A stretch of DNA of 64,000 bases, taken from Legionella steelei (GTDB lineage Bacteria; Pseudomonadota; Gammaproteobacteria; Legionellales; Legionellaceae). Of this stretch, positions 9,810 to 18,067 are shown in pieces. The notes under the pieces were generated by a model. That model saw only the letters and a program-made list of their open reading frames with translations, searched no databases and had not been told where the DNA came from. The position numbers were made by a program, and so were the translations under genes. Location: NCBI RefSeq assembly GCF_001468005.1, contig NZ_LNYY01000016.1, forward strand, positions 159,756 through 223,755, written 5' to 3'. How positions within the stretch are numbered: position 1 is the stretch's first letter; each line of letters opens with the position of its first letter.

Positions 9810-10795
9810 TGATGGTGTCTGTTGTTACTGGGGCAACGGGGTGTCTGGGGCTGAGCTTAACGCAGCGGTTAGTCGCAAATGGCCATGAAGTCATCGCGTT
9901 GGGGCGTAATGAACAGCTTGGCAAAATGATTACCCAAGCCGGCGCACGATTTATAGCAGTTGATTTACACGAGAAAGAACGATTAAAAAAAATAGCACGC
10001 GATGCCCAAACCATTTTTCATTGCGCAGCGCTTTCAAGTCCTTGGGGACGATATAAAGATTTTTATAATGCCAATGTACTTGGTACACAACATATCATTG
10101 AGGCAACACCGCCAAATACACGCTTAATTCATGTTTCATCACCAAGTATTTATTTTAATTTCACCGAACAACATAATATTAAGGAAGATGCGGTATTACC
10201 TATAAAACCTGCTAATTATTATGTAAAAACCAAATTGCTCGCTGAATCCCTGATTGATAAAGCCCATCATGAACTCGACCTTAATGTGATCACCATACGT
10301 CCACGCGCTATCTTTGGTCCTCATGATCGCGCTATTTTACCGCGGATACTCCAGAATGAAAAAAACGGCGTTCTAGCTATTATTGGTACTGGGCAAAATA
10401 TAATCGACATTACTTATGTCGAAAATGTAGTAGAAAGCTTGCTTCTCGCAGCCCAAGCTGATCAACAGTTTTGTGGTAAGAAATACAACATAACCAATGC
10501 TGAGCCCAAAGCACTAATCACGATTCTTTCTGAACTCTTTAGAACATTACAAAAGCCTTTTAAACCCAAATTTATCCCCTACTCACTTGCAAAAATGTAT
10601 GCTGCGTCTCTGGAAAAACTTTATAGCCTTTCATTGACTGACAAAGAACCGCGTTTGACTCGCTACAGTGCAGCAGTTTTATGCATGGGACAAACTTTAA
10701 ATATTGAAGCAGCGCAAAAAGATTTGTGTTATCAACCCAAAATCAGTATTAATCAAGGTATAGAGCGTTTTGCGATGTGGTATCAAAGAACATGA
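9809..10795 (+). CDS. NAD(P)-dependent epimerase/dehydrogenase (extended SDR, 3-beta-HSD type)
   Basis: Extended short-chain dehydrogenase/reductase, 328 aa. The nucleotide-binding motif GATGCLG is at the N-terminus (residues about 8-14), the catalytic Ser lies in HVSSPS and the Tyr-Lys pair in YVKTK. The fold resembles the 3-beta-hydroxysteroid dehydrogenase branch, which includes OleD, the enzyme reducing 2-alkyl-3-keto acids in olefin synthesis. With the KAS III-like enzyme just upstream, the natural guess is reduction of a beta-keto condensation product. GGAG lies five bases before the first of two ATGs. The next gene overlaps its stop by four bases (ATGA), implying coupled translation. 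Confidence 0.88.
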   Translation: MMVSVVTGATGCLGLSLTQRLVANGHEVIALGRNEQLGKMITQAGARFIAVDLHEKERLKKIARDAQTIFHCAALSSPWGRYKDFYNANVLGTQHIIEATPPNTRLIHVSSPSIYFNFTEQHNIKEDAVLPIKPANYYVKTKLLAESLIDKAHHELDLNVITIRPRAIFGPHDRAILPRILQNEKNGVLAIIGTGQNIIDITYVENVVESLLLAAQADQQFCGKKYNITNAEPKALITILSELFRTLQKPFKPKFIPYSLAKMYAASLEKLYSLSLTDKEPRLTRYSAAVLCMGQTLNIEAAQKDLCYQPKISINQGIERFAMWYQRT

Positions 10796-11613
10796 TAGAG
10801 TATCAATTATTCGAAGCTGGTCATTGTAAACACTGTGAACGCATGACCCTAAAAAAAGGGCGTTGGCGGCAATGCGAATACCCAGCACTTTGTGCTTTAA
10901 TCAAACACCCAACCCAAGGATATATTCTCTTTGATACAGGTTATAGCAGTCGCTTCTACACTTTAACGCAAAAATTTCCTTACTCCATCTATAGACGCTT
11001 AACTCCTGTGACGTTAAAAAAATCGCTTAAAGAACAATTAACAGAAAAAAACATTCGAGCCTCTGAGATCAAGAGTATTGTGATTTCTCATTTCCATGCT
11101 GATCACATTGGTGGTTTAAACGATTTTCCTAATGCACAATTCTTCTGTCACGCCGAAGCAATAAACGACATCCGTGATAAAACAGGAATCAAAGCATTGA
11201 TACAGGGTTTTTTACCCGGACTACTCCCCAAAGATTTTTATGACCGCTTGGTTGTGTTAAAAAATGAAGTAGTCCTGGGGCCTAACCTATTTCCATTTAC
11301 AACTGGATTTGATCTTTTTAATGACGAACAACTTATTGCTATTCCTTTACCAGGACACGCGAAGGGACAAATCGGTCTGTATTTTAAAACATCCCAGGAA
11401 ACCTTCTTAGTTGCAGACAGTTGTTGGCATCAAGAAACCTTTAAGGAATCCATTTTACCAAGTGAGTTCACCTACTTAATTCATGATAATAAAGAGGCGT
11501 ACCAGCAAACCATCAACAATCTACACCAGCTTTTTAAAAACAATAAAGAGATCGATATTATTCCCTCACATTGTCAACACATCCGTGCTCGTCTTGTGGA
11601 GGGGCAACGATGA
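10792..11613 (+). CDS. MBL-fold metallo-hydrolase
   Basis: Metallo-beta-lactamase-fold hydrolase, 273 aa, with the zinc motif HFHADH (His100, His102, Asp104, His105), a third-metal-ligand His in PLPGHAKGQ, Asp in VADSCW and a late His in PSHCQH. The overall look resembles AHL-lactonase-like and thioesterase-like members. The frame extends to a GTG at 10777, but ATG 10792 overlaps the upstream stop as ATGA and fits the operon pattern. In this operon it could cleave a thioester or a lactone, for example releasing or hydrolysing the condensation product; that is inference. No signal peptide, so cytoplasmic. Confidence 0.85.
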   Translation: MIEYQLFEAGHCKHCERMTLKKGRWRQCEYPALCALIKHPTQGYILFDTGYSSRFYTLTQKFPYSIYRRLTPVTLKKSLKEQLTEKNIRASEIKSIVISHFHADHIGGLNDFPNAQFFCHAEAINDIRDKTGIKALIQGFLPGLLPKDFYDRLVVLKNEVVLGPNLFPFTTGFDLFNDEQLIAIPLPGHAKGQIGLYFKTSQETFLVADSCWHQETFKESILPSEFTYLIHDNKEAYQQTINNLHQLFKNNKEIDIIPSHCQHIRARLVEGQR

Positions 11614-12881
11614 TACTGAGGTTGCTTTATTATTATTTTAAAACACATTTGCTTCATAAACGCTTCAAAACCCGTGAGCAATTATCCGCATACCAAGAAA
11701 AAAGATTTAAAAAGTTAGCCAAAACAACCTTGTCCAAATCGCCTTTTTATCAACCTTATTTAGATAAACCCCTAAATGAATGGCCAATTATCAACAAAAA
11801 AATCATGATGCAGCATTTTGATGATATCAATACGGCAAATATAAAAAAGGATCATGCATTGAAATTGGCATTAACAGCAGAAAACACGCGCGATTTTTCT
11901 GCTTTAATTAATGACATCGCGGTTGGGTTGTCTTCCGGAACGTCAGGAAATCGCGGTTTATTTCTAGCCAATGCAAAAGAACGCGATGCCTGGGCGGGTA
12001 TTTTATTGGCTAAAGCATTACCCCATGGATTAAAGCGAAATGAGCGTATTGCATTTTTCCTCAGAGCAAATAGTAGACTCTATACAACCCTAAGTAAAAG
12101 TAAAAAAATTCAATTCCATTTTTTTGATTTACTGGAGCATTTCGAAACCCATATAAGCCGTTTGAATACCATGCAGCCTACTATTTTATCTGCACCAACC
12201 TCTGTGTTGCTGGCTTTGGCTAAAGAAAAACATCGCTTATCAATTATGCCTAAAAAAATATTTGCGGTTGCGGAAGTTATAGAACAACGTGATGAGGCGA
12301 TTATAAGCAAAGCTTTTAATTGTCAGGTGGCACAAGTTTATCAATGCACTGAAGGCTTTTTAGCAATTAGCGATAAAGAAAATAACCGTTTGTTAATGAA
12401 TGAAGAGTATTTAATTATTGAAAAAGAATGGCTGGATGAAAAACGATTTGTTCCGATTATTACCGACCTGTTGCGCGCAACGCAACCAATAATCCGCTAT
12501 CGTTTAGATGATGTCTTAATTGAAGAACCATCATCTGGGGTGTTTACACAATTGGCGGGAATTGAGGGTCGCATAGGTGATATTTGTTATGCAACCCAAA
12601 ACAATGAAGTGTTTCCCATTTTTGCTGACTTAATTCGCCAAAAAATGGCATCATTCCCTTTTGAGTTTGATGACTATACCATACAACAACACGCTTTAAA
12701 TCAGTTTACCATTCAAATCACTCCCGATTTACCAGAAAAAGAAGCCTTAATTTCACATTTAAATGAGTTATTTCACGCCCAAAATTTCGATATCCCTTTA
12801 TGGCAATGGCAACCGTATATTAAAAAGGAAATGGGAACAAAAAACCGCAGAATCCAAGCATTGCCGGGAATCTCATCATAA
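11610..12881 (+). CDS. Adenylate-forming enzyme (F390-synthetase/PaaK-like)
   Basis: Adenylate-forming enzyme, 423 aa, related to coenzyme F390 synthetase and phenylacetate-CoA ligase. The ATP-binding loop is GLSSGTSGNRG (around residue 105), and a TEGF segment and a YRLDDV segment match later adenylation motifs. It would activate a carboxylic acid as acyl-AMP; acceptor unknown. The start ATG at 11610 overlaps the MBL gene stop and has GGAGG seven bases before it; the longer frame from 11571 lies inside the MBL gene. Last gene of the four-gene operon. OleC, the ligase-like beta-lactone synthetase of olefin operons, belongs to the same superfamily but is larger, so equivalence is uncertain. 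Confidence 0.85.
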   Translation: MILRLLYYYFKTHLLHKRFKTREQLSAYQEKRFKKLAKTTLSKSPFYQPYLDKPLNEWPIINKKIMMQHFDDINTANIKKDHALKLALTAENTRDFSALINDIAVGLSSGTSGNRGLFLANAKERDAWAGILLAKALPHGLKRNERIAFFLRANSRLYTTLSKSKKIQFHFFDLLEHFETHISRLNTMQPTILSAPTSVLLALAKEKHRLSIMPKKIFAVAEVIEQRDEAIISKAFNCQVAQVYQCTEGFLAISDKENNRLLMNEEYLIIEKEWLDEKRFVPIITDLLRATQPIIRYRLDDVLIEEPSSGVFTQLAGIEGRIGDICYATQNNEVFPIFADLIRQKMASFPFEFDDYTIQQHALNQFTIQITPDLPEKEALISHLNELFHAQNFDIPLWQWQPYIKKEMGTKNRRIQALPGISS

Positions 12882-12974
12882 AAATCAGGCATTCACTAGA
12901 AATGGAAGAAATAAAATGAACGATTCCAACTCTTCGTCGAACATCGTCATGCCGTTTGGCAAATTGAGCAAATA

Positions 12975-13000
12975 CTCCCCATAGCATTTGCTATAGGGAG
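12975..13000 (-). terminator. Hairpin downstream of the entericidin gene
   Basis: On the minus strand CTCCCTATAGCA and TGCTATGGGGAG can pair over 12 bases (one G-U), with only two bases between them, so the top pairs must open. It lies 11 bases after the entericidin stop. The U-tract is poor (TATTTG), so it is a weak terminator or an mRNA-stabilising stem. On the plus strand the same stem has a C-A mismatch, which favours the minus-strand reading. Confidence 0.5.
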
Positions 13001-13011
13001 CATAGAGCAAA

Positions 13012-13149
13012 TTATCTTGATGCTCTTTGAATGTCTTTACCAACTGTAGAGACATCTTTTCCAAAACCATGGACAGTCCCACAGGAACTTAATATTGCCA
13101 GTGTTGTGAAACAAATACTAACCATAAGTACTTTTTTTAGAATATTCAT
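13012..13149 (-). CDS. Entericidin A/B family lipoprotein
   Basis: Small lipoprotein of 45 aa: basic start MNILKK, hydrophobic stretch, lipobox ILSSC, and a mature part with the family hallmark CGTVHGFGKDV, ending in KDIQRASR. Entericidins are small outer-membrane lipoproteins linked to envelope stress and programmed lysis in enteric bacteria; a role here is not known. The frame runs open far upstream to 13398, but the ATG at 13149 carries GAGAGGGG five bases before it and gives the normal signal peptide, so the longer version is wrong. It is divergent from the efflux gene at 13308 and has its own downstream hairpin. Confidence 0.9.
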   Translation of the reverse strand: MNILKKVLMVSICFTTLAILSSCGTVHGFGKDVSTVGKDIQRASR

Positions 13150-13307
13150 AACTGCCCCTCTCTTTTTATTTTTAAAATTGTTCTTTACATAGATTATTCT
13201 AGACCAAATTCTTGTAAAGTTAGAAATATTAGGATGCAGTATCTTAATGTATTTTCTAAAAAAAATTGATACAGTACTCAATTCACGCATAAAAAAGGAT
13301 ATAAATT

Positions 13308-14714
13308 TTGCGCTCGTTCTTTGTAATTTGTGTTTTAATGACGCCAGCATTAACGGGCTGCTCCCTTTTCGGGGAAGTCCATACGAATACAGAACCACTT
13401 AATGCGGCCGATTTAGCAGCAAAACACATTTACAAGCTTCCTAAAAAAAACAATGCAGCGCAGCATTTTAAACGGTTTAACGATCCGCAATTAAATCAAC
13501 TCGTTTCTGTTGCTCTCGTAGATGCACCTAATATGCATAGCGCTAAAGCACGAGTTAAACGCGCTCAGCATCTTGCCAAAATTGCCTCTTCATCACTTTG
13601 GCCATTTTTAGACTCCAGCGGTTATTTAGAAAAGGCATACTTTCCAATACGTGGTACAGTACCTCCCCCGTTCAATTCAATCAAAATTGATCAGGCGAAG
13701 ATTGCCGATATTGGCTTAAAGTTTAATTATGAGCTGGATTTTTGGGGCAAAAACAGAGAAAACTTAGCAAGCAAAGTAAGTGAAACCTTTGCTGCACAGA
13801 TGGATTTGGCAGAAACACAACTCGTTTTGAGTGCTGCAGTGGCTACAACTTATTTCGATATTCAAAATAATATGATCCAACAACGTTTAGCCAAAGAAAA
13901 TGTGCGCTTACTTAAACAGCTTGCGGATATTATCATTGCCCGAGAAAAGCAAGGCATCGAATCCAATATTCCAGTAAAAACAGCATTAGCTAATTCCCAA
14001 GCAGCCATATTATCCATAGAGGATTACAAACGTGCAGAACTGCAGTCACGGCATCAATTGGCTGTATTAATGGGCAAAAACCCTCTGAACACACAAATTG
14101 ATACAGCGACTTTTGTTTATAACAAGAGACAGCTTATGTTACCTGCAGTAATCCCTGCAAATATACTCGCGCAAAGACCTGATATTGCCTCTGCCCGTGC
14201 TCTAGCTGAAGCAGCAGCACATCAAGTGAAGGTTGCTAAAACAGCCTTTTTTCCCAATATTAATCTAAAAGGTTTGCTAAGCTTGCAAAGCTTTTACTTT
14301 ACTAAAGCTTTTAATATATGGCTGCAAAACGATAACGCTTCGGCAGCGTTTGATTTACCTATTTTTGATGCGGGCGCACGCAGAGCAAACCTAGGGGTAA
14401 ATTACACGCAATATGAACTTTCAGTGAACCAATATAATCAAACTATTTTAAATTCATTGCAGCAAGTCAGTGATCAATTATCGGCGTTAAAAACACTTGA
14501 TGCTCAAATTAATGCGCAAAACCAAGCATTAAATAATACAGCATCCAATTACAAACTATTTCAATCACGGTATACTCAAGGGATTATTGACTACACCCAA
14601 CTTATTGAAATAAAACAATTATTAATCCAACAAAAAGCTGCTTTGTACAACTTACAAACGCGTCAAAAACAAGCTTTTGTGGCCTTATTAGCAGCCTTAG
14701 GTGGAGAGCTTTAA
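13308..14714 (+). CDS. Outer-membrane efflux channel lipoprotein of the EmrAB-type pump
   Basis: NodT/OprM-type outer-membrane channel, 468 aa. TTG is the only reasonable start: AAAGGA lies about eight bases upstream and the following residues form a lipoprotein signal with lipobox LTGC. Two efflux repeats are visible; LAQRPDIASAR opens the second. It is followed three bases later by an EmrA-type adaptor and then an EmrB-type transporter, so it is the exit duct of an MFS tripartite pump rather than of an RND pump. First gene of its operon. Confidence 0.9.
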   Translation: MRSFFVICVLMTPALTGCSLFGEVHTNTEPLNAADLAAKHIYKLPKKNNAAQHFKRFNDPQLNQLVSVALVDAPNMHSAKARVKRAQHLAKIASSSLWPFLDSSGYLEKAYFPIRGTVPPPFNSIKIDQAKIADIGLKFNYELDFWGKNRENLASKVSETFAAQMDLAETQLVLSAAVATTYFDIQNNMIQQRLAKENVRLLKQLADIIIAREKQGIESNIPVKTALANSQAAILSIEDYKRAELQSRHQLAVLMGKNPLNTQIDTATFVYNKRQLMLPAVIPANILAQRPDIASARALAEAAAHQVKVAKTAFFPNINLKGLLSLQSFYFTKAFNIWLQNDNASAAFDLPIFDAGARRANLGVNYTQYELSVNQYNQTILNSLQQVSDQLSALKTLDAQINAQNQALNNTASNYKLFQSRYTQGIIDYTQLIEIKQLLIQQKAALYNLQTRQKQAFVALLAALGGEL

Positions 14715-14717
14715 GCG

Positions 14718-15929
14718 ATGACAGAAAAAAACGAAACTGAAGCCAAGTCTCAAAAAAATGGTGGTCCCTCACCTGAAACCTTGCATAAACGTAAAACCGC
14801 GATGCTCATTCTTGGTGGTATTTTTTTATTTGTCGCCGTGTTGTGGTTTCTCTATTGGCTGATTTGGGGACGATTCGAACGCTACACTGACGATGCCTAT
14901 GTCAGCGGGAATATGGTACAGCTTATGCCGCAAATCCCCGGGACTGTAATTGAAATCAAAACCGATGACACTCAATTAGTAAAAGAAGGGCAAGTCATCA
15001 TTAAATTGGACCCTACTGATTATGCGGTGGCGCTCCAACGAGCAAAAGCAGATCTAGCGCAAACGGTACGCCAGGTACGCCAATACTTTGAAAATGCGGC
15101 TGAGTCCAAACAAAATGTGATTGTAAATAAAGCAAATCTAGTTAAGGCACAACTCGATTTTAAACGACGTGAAGGACTATCTGGCAACCGTGCGGTATCT
15201 CGTGAGGAGATGCAACATTATAAAACAGCGCTTGAAGCTGCACAGGCAACTTATGATTTATCATTACACCAACTGGATGCAGCCTTGGCAATAGTTGAAA
15301 ACTCACATCTCTATACACACCCACTTGTTGAGGCTGCAAAAGCAAATTTGAAAACAGCTTATCTGAATTTCCAAAGAACAACCATTGCAGCACCAGTCAC
15401 TGGCTTTATAGCCAAAAGGAATGTACACCCAGGCCAGCAAGTGTCCATGAGTTCGGCCATGTTAGCGATTGTTCCATTAGATGATACTTGGGTTGATGCA
15501 AATTACAAAGAATCGGAATTAGATGATATCCGCATTGGCCAACCAGTTACACTCTCTGCTGATGCTTATCCAGGAATGACCTATCACGGTAAAGTTGTGG
15601 GTTTAAATGCCGGAACAGGTGCGGCGTTTTCCTTGCTGCCGCCCCAAAATGCAACCGGAAACTGGATTAAAATCGTACAAAGACTTCCTGTACGCATTAG
15701 TCTCAATCCCGATGAGTTAGAAAAAATTCCGTTACAACTTGGATTGTCCATGCGTGTAACCATTGATGTGAGTAATTTAGATGGGTATCGGATGCCCCAA
15801 ACGGCAGAGCCTAAATTTAATTATCAAACAAGGATTTTTGAACAACAACTTGCAGAGGTAGAATCGCTTATTAATGAAATTTTACATGCGAACTCATCTG
15901 ATATGTACTTGCCAAGGACAAAAGCATAA
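14718..15929 (+). CDS. HlyD-family adaptor, EmrA-like
   Basis: Periplasmic adaptor of an MFS multidrug pump; 403 aa. A charged cytoplasmic tail of about 30 residues precedes one membrane helix (ILGGIFLFVAVLWFLYW region), then the EmrA signature RYTDDAYVSGN, a lipoyl half-motif, a long helical hairpin (about residues 95-215) and TIAAPVTGFIAKR for the second lipoyl half. This order is EmrA rather than AcrA. It overlaps the EmrB-like gene by one base (TAATG), so the two are translated together. Confidence 0.93.
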   Translation: MTEKNETEAKSQKNGGPSPETLHKRKTAMLILGGIFLFVAVLWFLYWLIWGRFERYTDDAYVSGNMVQLMPQIPGTVIEIKTDDTQLVKEGQVIIKLDPTDYAVALQRAKADLAQTVRQVRQYFENAAESKQNVIVNKANLVKAQLDFKRREGLSGNRAVSREEMQHYKTALEAAQATYDLSLHQLDAALAIVENSHLYTHPLVEAAKANLKTAYLNFQRTTIAAPVTGFIAKRNVHPGQQVSMSSAMLAIVPLDDTWVDANYKESELDDIRIGQPVTLSADAYPGMTYHGKVVGLNAGTGAAFSLLPPQNATGNWIKIVQRLPVRISLNPDELEKIPLQLGLSMRVTIDVSNLDGYRMPQTAEPKFNYQTRIFEQQLAEVESLINEILHANSSDMYLPRTKA

Positions 15930-17464
15930 TGGCTGAGCTCGCCCCACTCACTGGCAGTAGATTGGCATTAATGACGATTTCTTTGTCATTGGCGATTTTT
16001 ATGAATGTTCTTGATGTATCCATTGCGAACGTGGCCATTCCAACCATTGCTGGCGATTTGGGGGTTAGTCCTGATAATGGAACTTGGGTTATTACCTCTT
16101 TTGCAGTAAGTCAGGCGATTATGCTCCCCCTGACAGGATGGCTGGCCAAACGCTTTGGTGAGGTTCGTTTATTCCTGTTCTCTACCACCTTATTTACCAT
16201 AACCTCCGTGCTATGCGGATTGTCGGCAAATTTAGAGATGCTGATTTTTTTCCGTGTGCTTCAAGGGGCTGTTTCTGGGCCGATGATTCCTTTATCACAA
16301 AGTATTCTTCTCGCCAACTACCCTCCTGAGAAAAGAGGGCTGGCAACTGGAATATGGGCCATGACTGCCGTTGTAGGTCCCATATTTGGTCCAATTATGG
16401 GGGGTATAATTACTGATAACTATACCTGGCCTTGGATTTTTTATATTAACGTTCCTGTAGGTATTTTCTCTGTAATATTCACAATGATCACCTTGAGTGG
16501 TCGAGAAACACCCATCACCAAATTGCCTATTGATGTTATTGGCTTAGCATTGTTATCAATAGGAATTGGCTGCTTGCAGGTTTTATTAGATAAAGGGAAT
16601 GATTTAGACTGGTTCAACTCGAATTTCATTGTTACGTTAACAATCATCTCAACAGTCACGCTAAGCTTTTTAATCATTTGGCTTTTAACACAAAGTCATC
16701 CAATTATTGATTTATATTTATTTGCTGACCGCAATTTTACTATTGGGACAATCAGTCTGACTTTTGGCTATTTGGTATATTTTGCCACTGTAGTTATTTT
16801 TCCTTTATGGCTGCAGACACAAATGGGTTATACCCCAACTTGGGCAGGGCTGGCCGTTGCTCCAGTAGGAATCCTACCTTTCTTCTTAACCCCTATTGTG
16901 GGCAACTATATGGGCAAATTTGATTTGCGCATCATTATCAGTCTTGGATTTATTGTCTTTGTAGTGACGTCCTTATGGCAATCTAATTTTTACACTGACG
17001 TGGGTTTTATCCAACTGCTTGAGCCTCGATTAGTTCAAGGAATTGGCATTGCTTTTTTCTTTACCCCATTAATCGCCTTAATACTCGCAGATCTCCCCGC
17101 GGAACGCTTGGCAAGCGCCTTAGGTCTTGCTAATTTCTTTAGAATTTTGGGCGGAAGTTTTGGAACATCGATCAGTGTTACTTTATGGAATCACAGGGAA
17201 TCATTTCACCAAAGTCGCCTAGTAGAACAAATAACTGCATACAATCCTTTAGTTCAACAATCATTAGATAAACTCCATTCATTAGGAATATCTGGCCTAA
17301 AAGGTTTTGGTGTCATCTACGCCACTGTAATTAATCAGGCATTTATGCTCGCTACTAACGATATATTCAAACTTGCCGCATGGATCTTTATGATCTTACT
17401 TGCCATAATTTGGCTTGCAAAACCAACCTATGCTCGCGCGTCTGGAGGTATTGCAGCAGAGTGA
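15929..17464 (+). CDS. DHA2-family MFS multidrug transporter, EmrB-like
   Basis: Inner-membrane drug/proton antiporter with 14 predicted helices; 511 aa, the EmrB length. The N-terminal motif LDVSIANVAIPTIAGDL and the motif WVITSF are typical of DHA2 proteins; motif C lies near residue 150 (VVGPIFGPIMGG). Together with the two genes before it, it forms a complete OMF-EmrA-EmrB pump spanning both membranes. No regulator of the EmrR (MarR) type is next to it. Substrates of the family are hydrophobic compounds, uncouplers and some natural products; none can be assigned here. Confidence 0.94.
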   Translation: MAELAPLTGSRLALMTISLSLAIFMNVLDVSIANVAIPTIAGDLGVSPDNGTWVITSFAVSQAIMLPLTGWLAKRFGEVRLFLFSTTLFTITSVLCGLSANLEMLIFFRVLQGAVSGPMIPLSQSILLANYPPEKRGLATGIWAMTAVVGPIFGPIMGGIITDNYTWPWIFYINVPVGIFSVIFTMITLSGRETPITKLPIDVIGLALLSIGIGCLQVLLDKGNDLDWFNSNFIVTLTIISTVTLSFLIIWLLTQSHPIIDLYLFADRNFTIGTISLTFGYLVYFATVVIFPLWLQTQMGYTPTWAGLAVAPVGILPFFLTPIVGNYMGKFDLRIIISLGFIVFVVTSLWQSNFYTDVGFIQLLEPRLVQGIGIAFFFTPLIALILADLPAERLASALGLANFFRILGGSFGTSISVTLWNHRESFHQSRLVEQITAYNPLVQQSLDKLHSLGISGLKGFGVIYATVINQAFMLATNDIFKLAAWIFMILLAIIWLAKPTYARASGGIAAE

Positions 17465-17530
17465 TTGTTTTATACCCAATACTTCCCTATAATCCGCAGC
17501 GGATCTAATAATAATAAAAGGTACGCTGAA

Positions 17531-17920
17531 ATGAAAAAATGGATGATACTGGCAACAACCAGCTTGATGATGATGAATGCGCACGCAGATAATAAATCTT
17601 GGTGCGGTTATAAAGATTACTTCCGACTAAGTGATACTTCTCACCCTGGAATCTACGTAGTGAGCGGATTTAACGATGCAGACGTGCTTCTCCACATCGT
17701 TGGCCCACGTAGTTTTGAGCTCTTAGACTCATTCCAATGCCGTAGCGGTTATGCCCATGTCACTGTTGCTTATGATTCAGAGAATTGGTGTGTTCTTGAT
17801 ATTAAAGATGGCCCATTAATGAATCATCCATCAGTGAGTGCTTCTTGCAACGGAATTCGTTATATTGATACCGTGTATGATGGCATAGGCACCTACTCTT
17901 ATACTATTAATCTCGATTAA
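17531..17920 (+). CDS. Small exported protein of unknown function
   Basis: 129-aa protein with a clear Sec signal peptide: basic start MKKWM, hydrophobic core, cleavage expected after NAHA. The mature part is about 110 residues with four Cys (in SWCGY, FQCRS, NWCVL and ASCNG), which would allow two disulphides in the periplasm or outside the cell. I do not recognise the family. The start at 17531 has AAAGG nine bases upstream and begins the signal peptide; the open frame from 17465 is too long. It lies 66 bases after the efflux operon and may have its own promoter in that gap. An inverted-repeat element follows its stop directly. Confidence 0.75.
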   Translation: MKKWMILATTSLMMMNAHADNKSWCGYKDYFRLSDTSHPGIYVVSGFNDADVLLHIVGPRSFELLDSFQCRSGYAHVTVAYDSENWCVLDIKDGPLMNHPSVSASCNGIRYIDTVYDGIGTYSYTINLD

Positions 17921-17923
17921 TGT

Positions 17924-18037
17924 GTAGGCTGGGCTGTTAAGCCCAGCGCTTGCTGAGCTAATTCTTATTATTCAAAATGTCCATTATGAAAAACCATCAT
18001 GGTAATCTCAACTAACTGGCTTAGCAGTCCAGCCTAC
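17924..18037. repeat. Inverted-repeat intergenic element, copy 1
   Basis: A 114-base element starting and ending in inverted arms. Left arm (17924-17947) GTAGGCTGGGCTGTTAAGCC...; right arm (18016-18037) is its reverse complement with two mismatches and a one-base deletion. Each arm is itself nearly palindromic around GGCTGGGCT/AAGCCCAGC. The same arms occur at 27247-27404. It fills the gap between two convergent genes and may also act as a two-way transcription end. Looks like a non-coding, MITE- or REP-like family. Confidence 0.8.
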
Positions 18038-18067
18038 GTTTATTGAGATAATAAAATAGGTGCAAAA

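Noticed and set aside
11571-11609. Longer start of the adenylate-forming enzyme inside the MBL gene
   Set aside because: The ATG at 11610 has GGAGG at seven bases and an ATGA overlap like its neighbours; the extra residues look unrelated to the family.
13150-13398. N-terminal extension of the entericidin frame to 128 aa
   Set aside because: It lies across the divergent gene's start and lacks coding character; the strong ribosome site before 13149 gives a standard lipoprotein.
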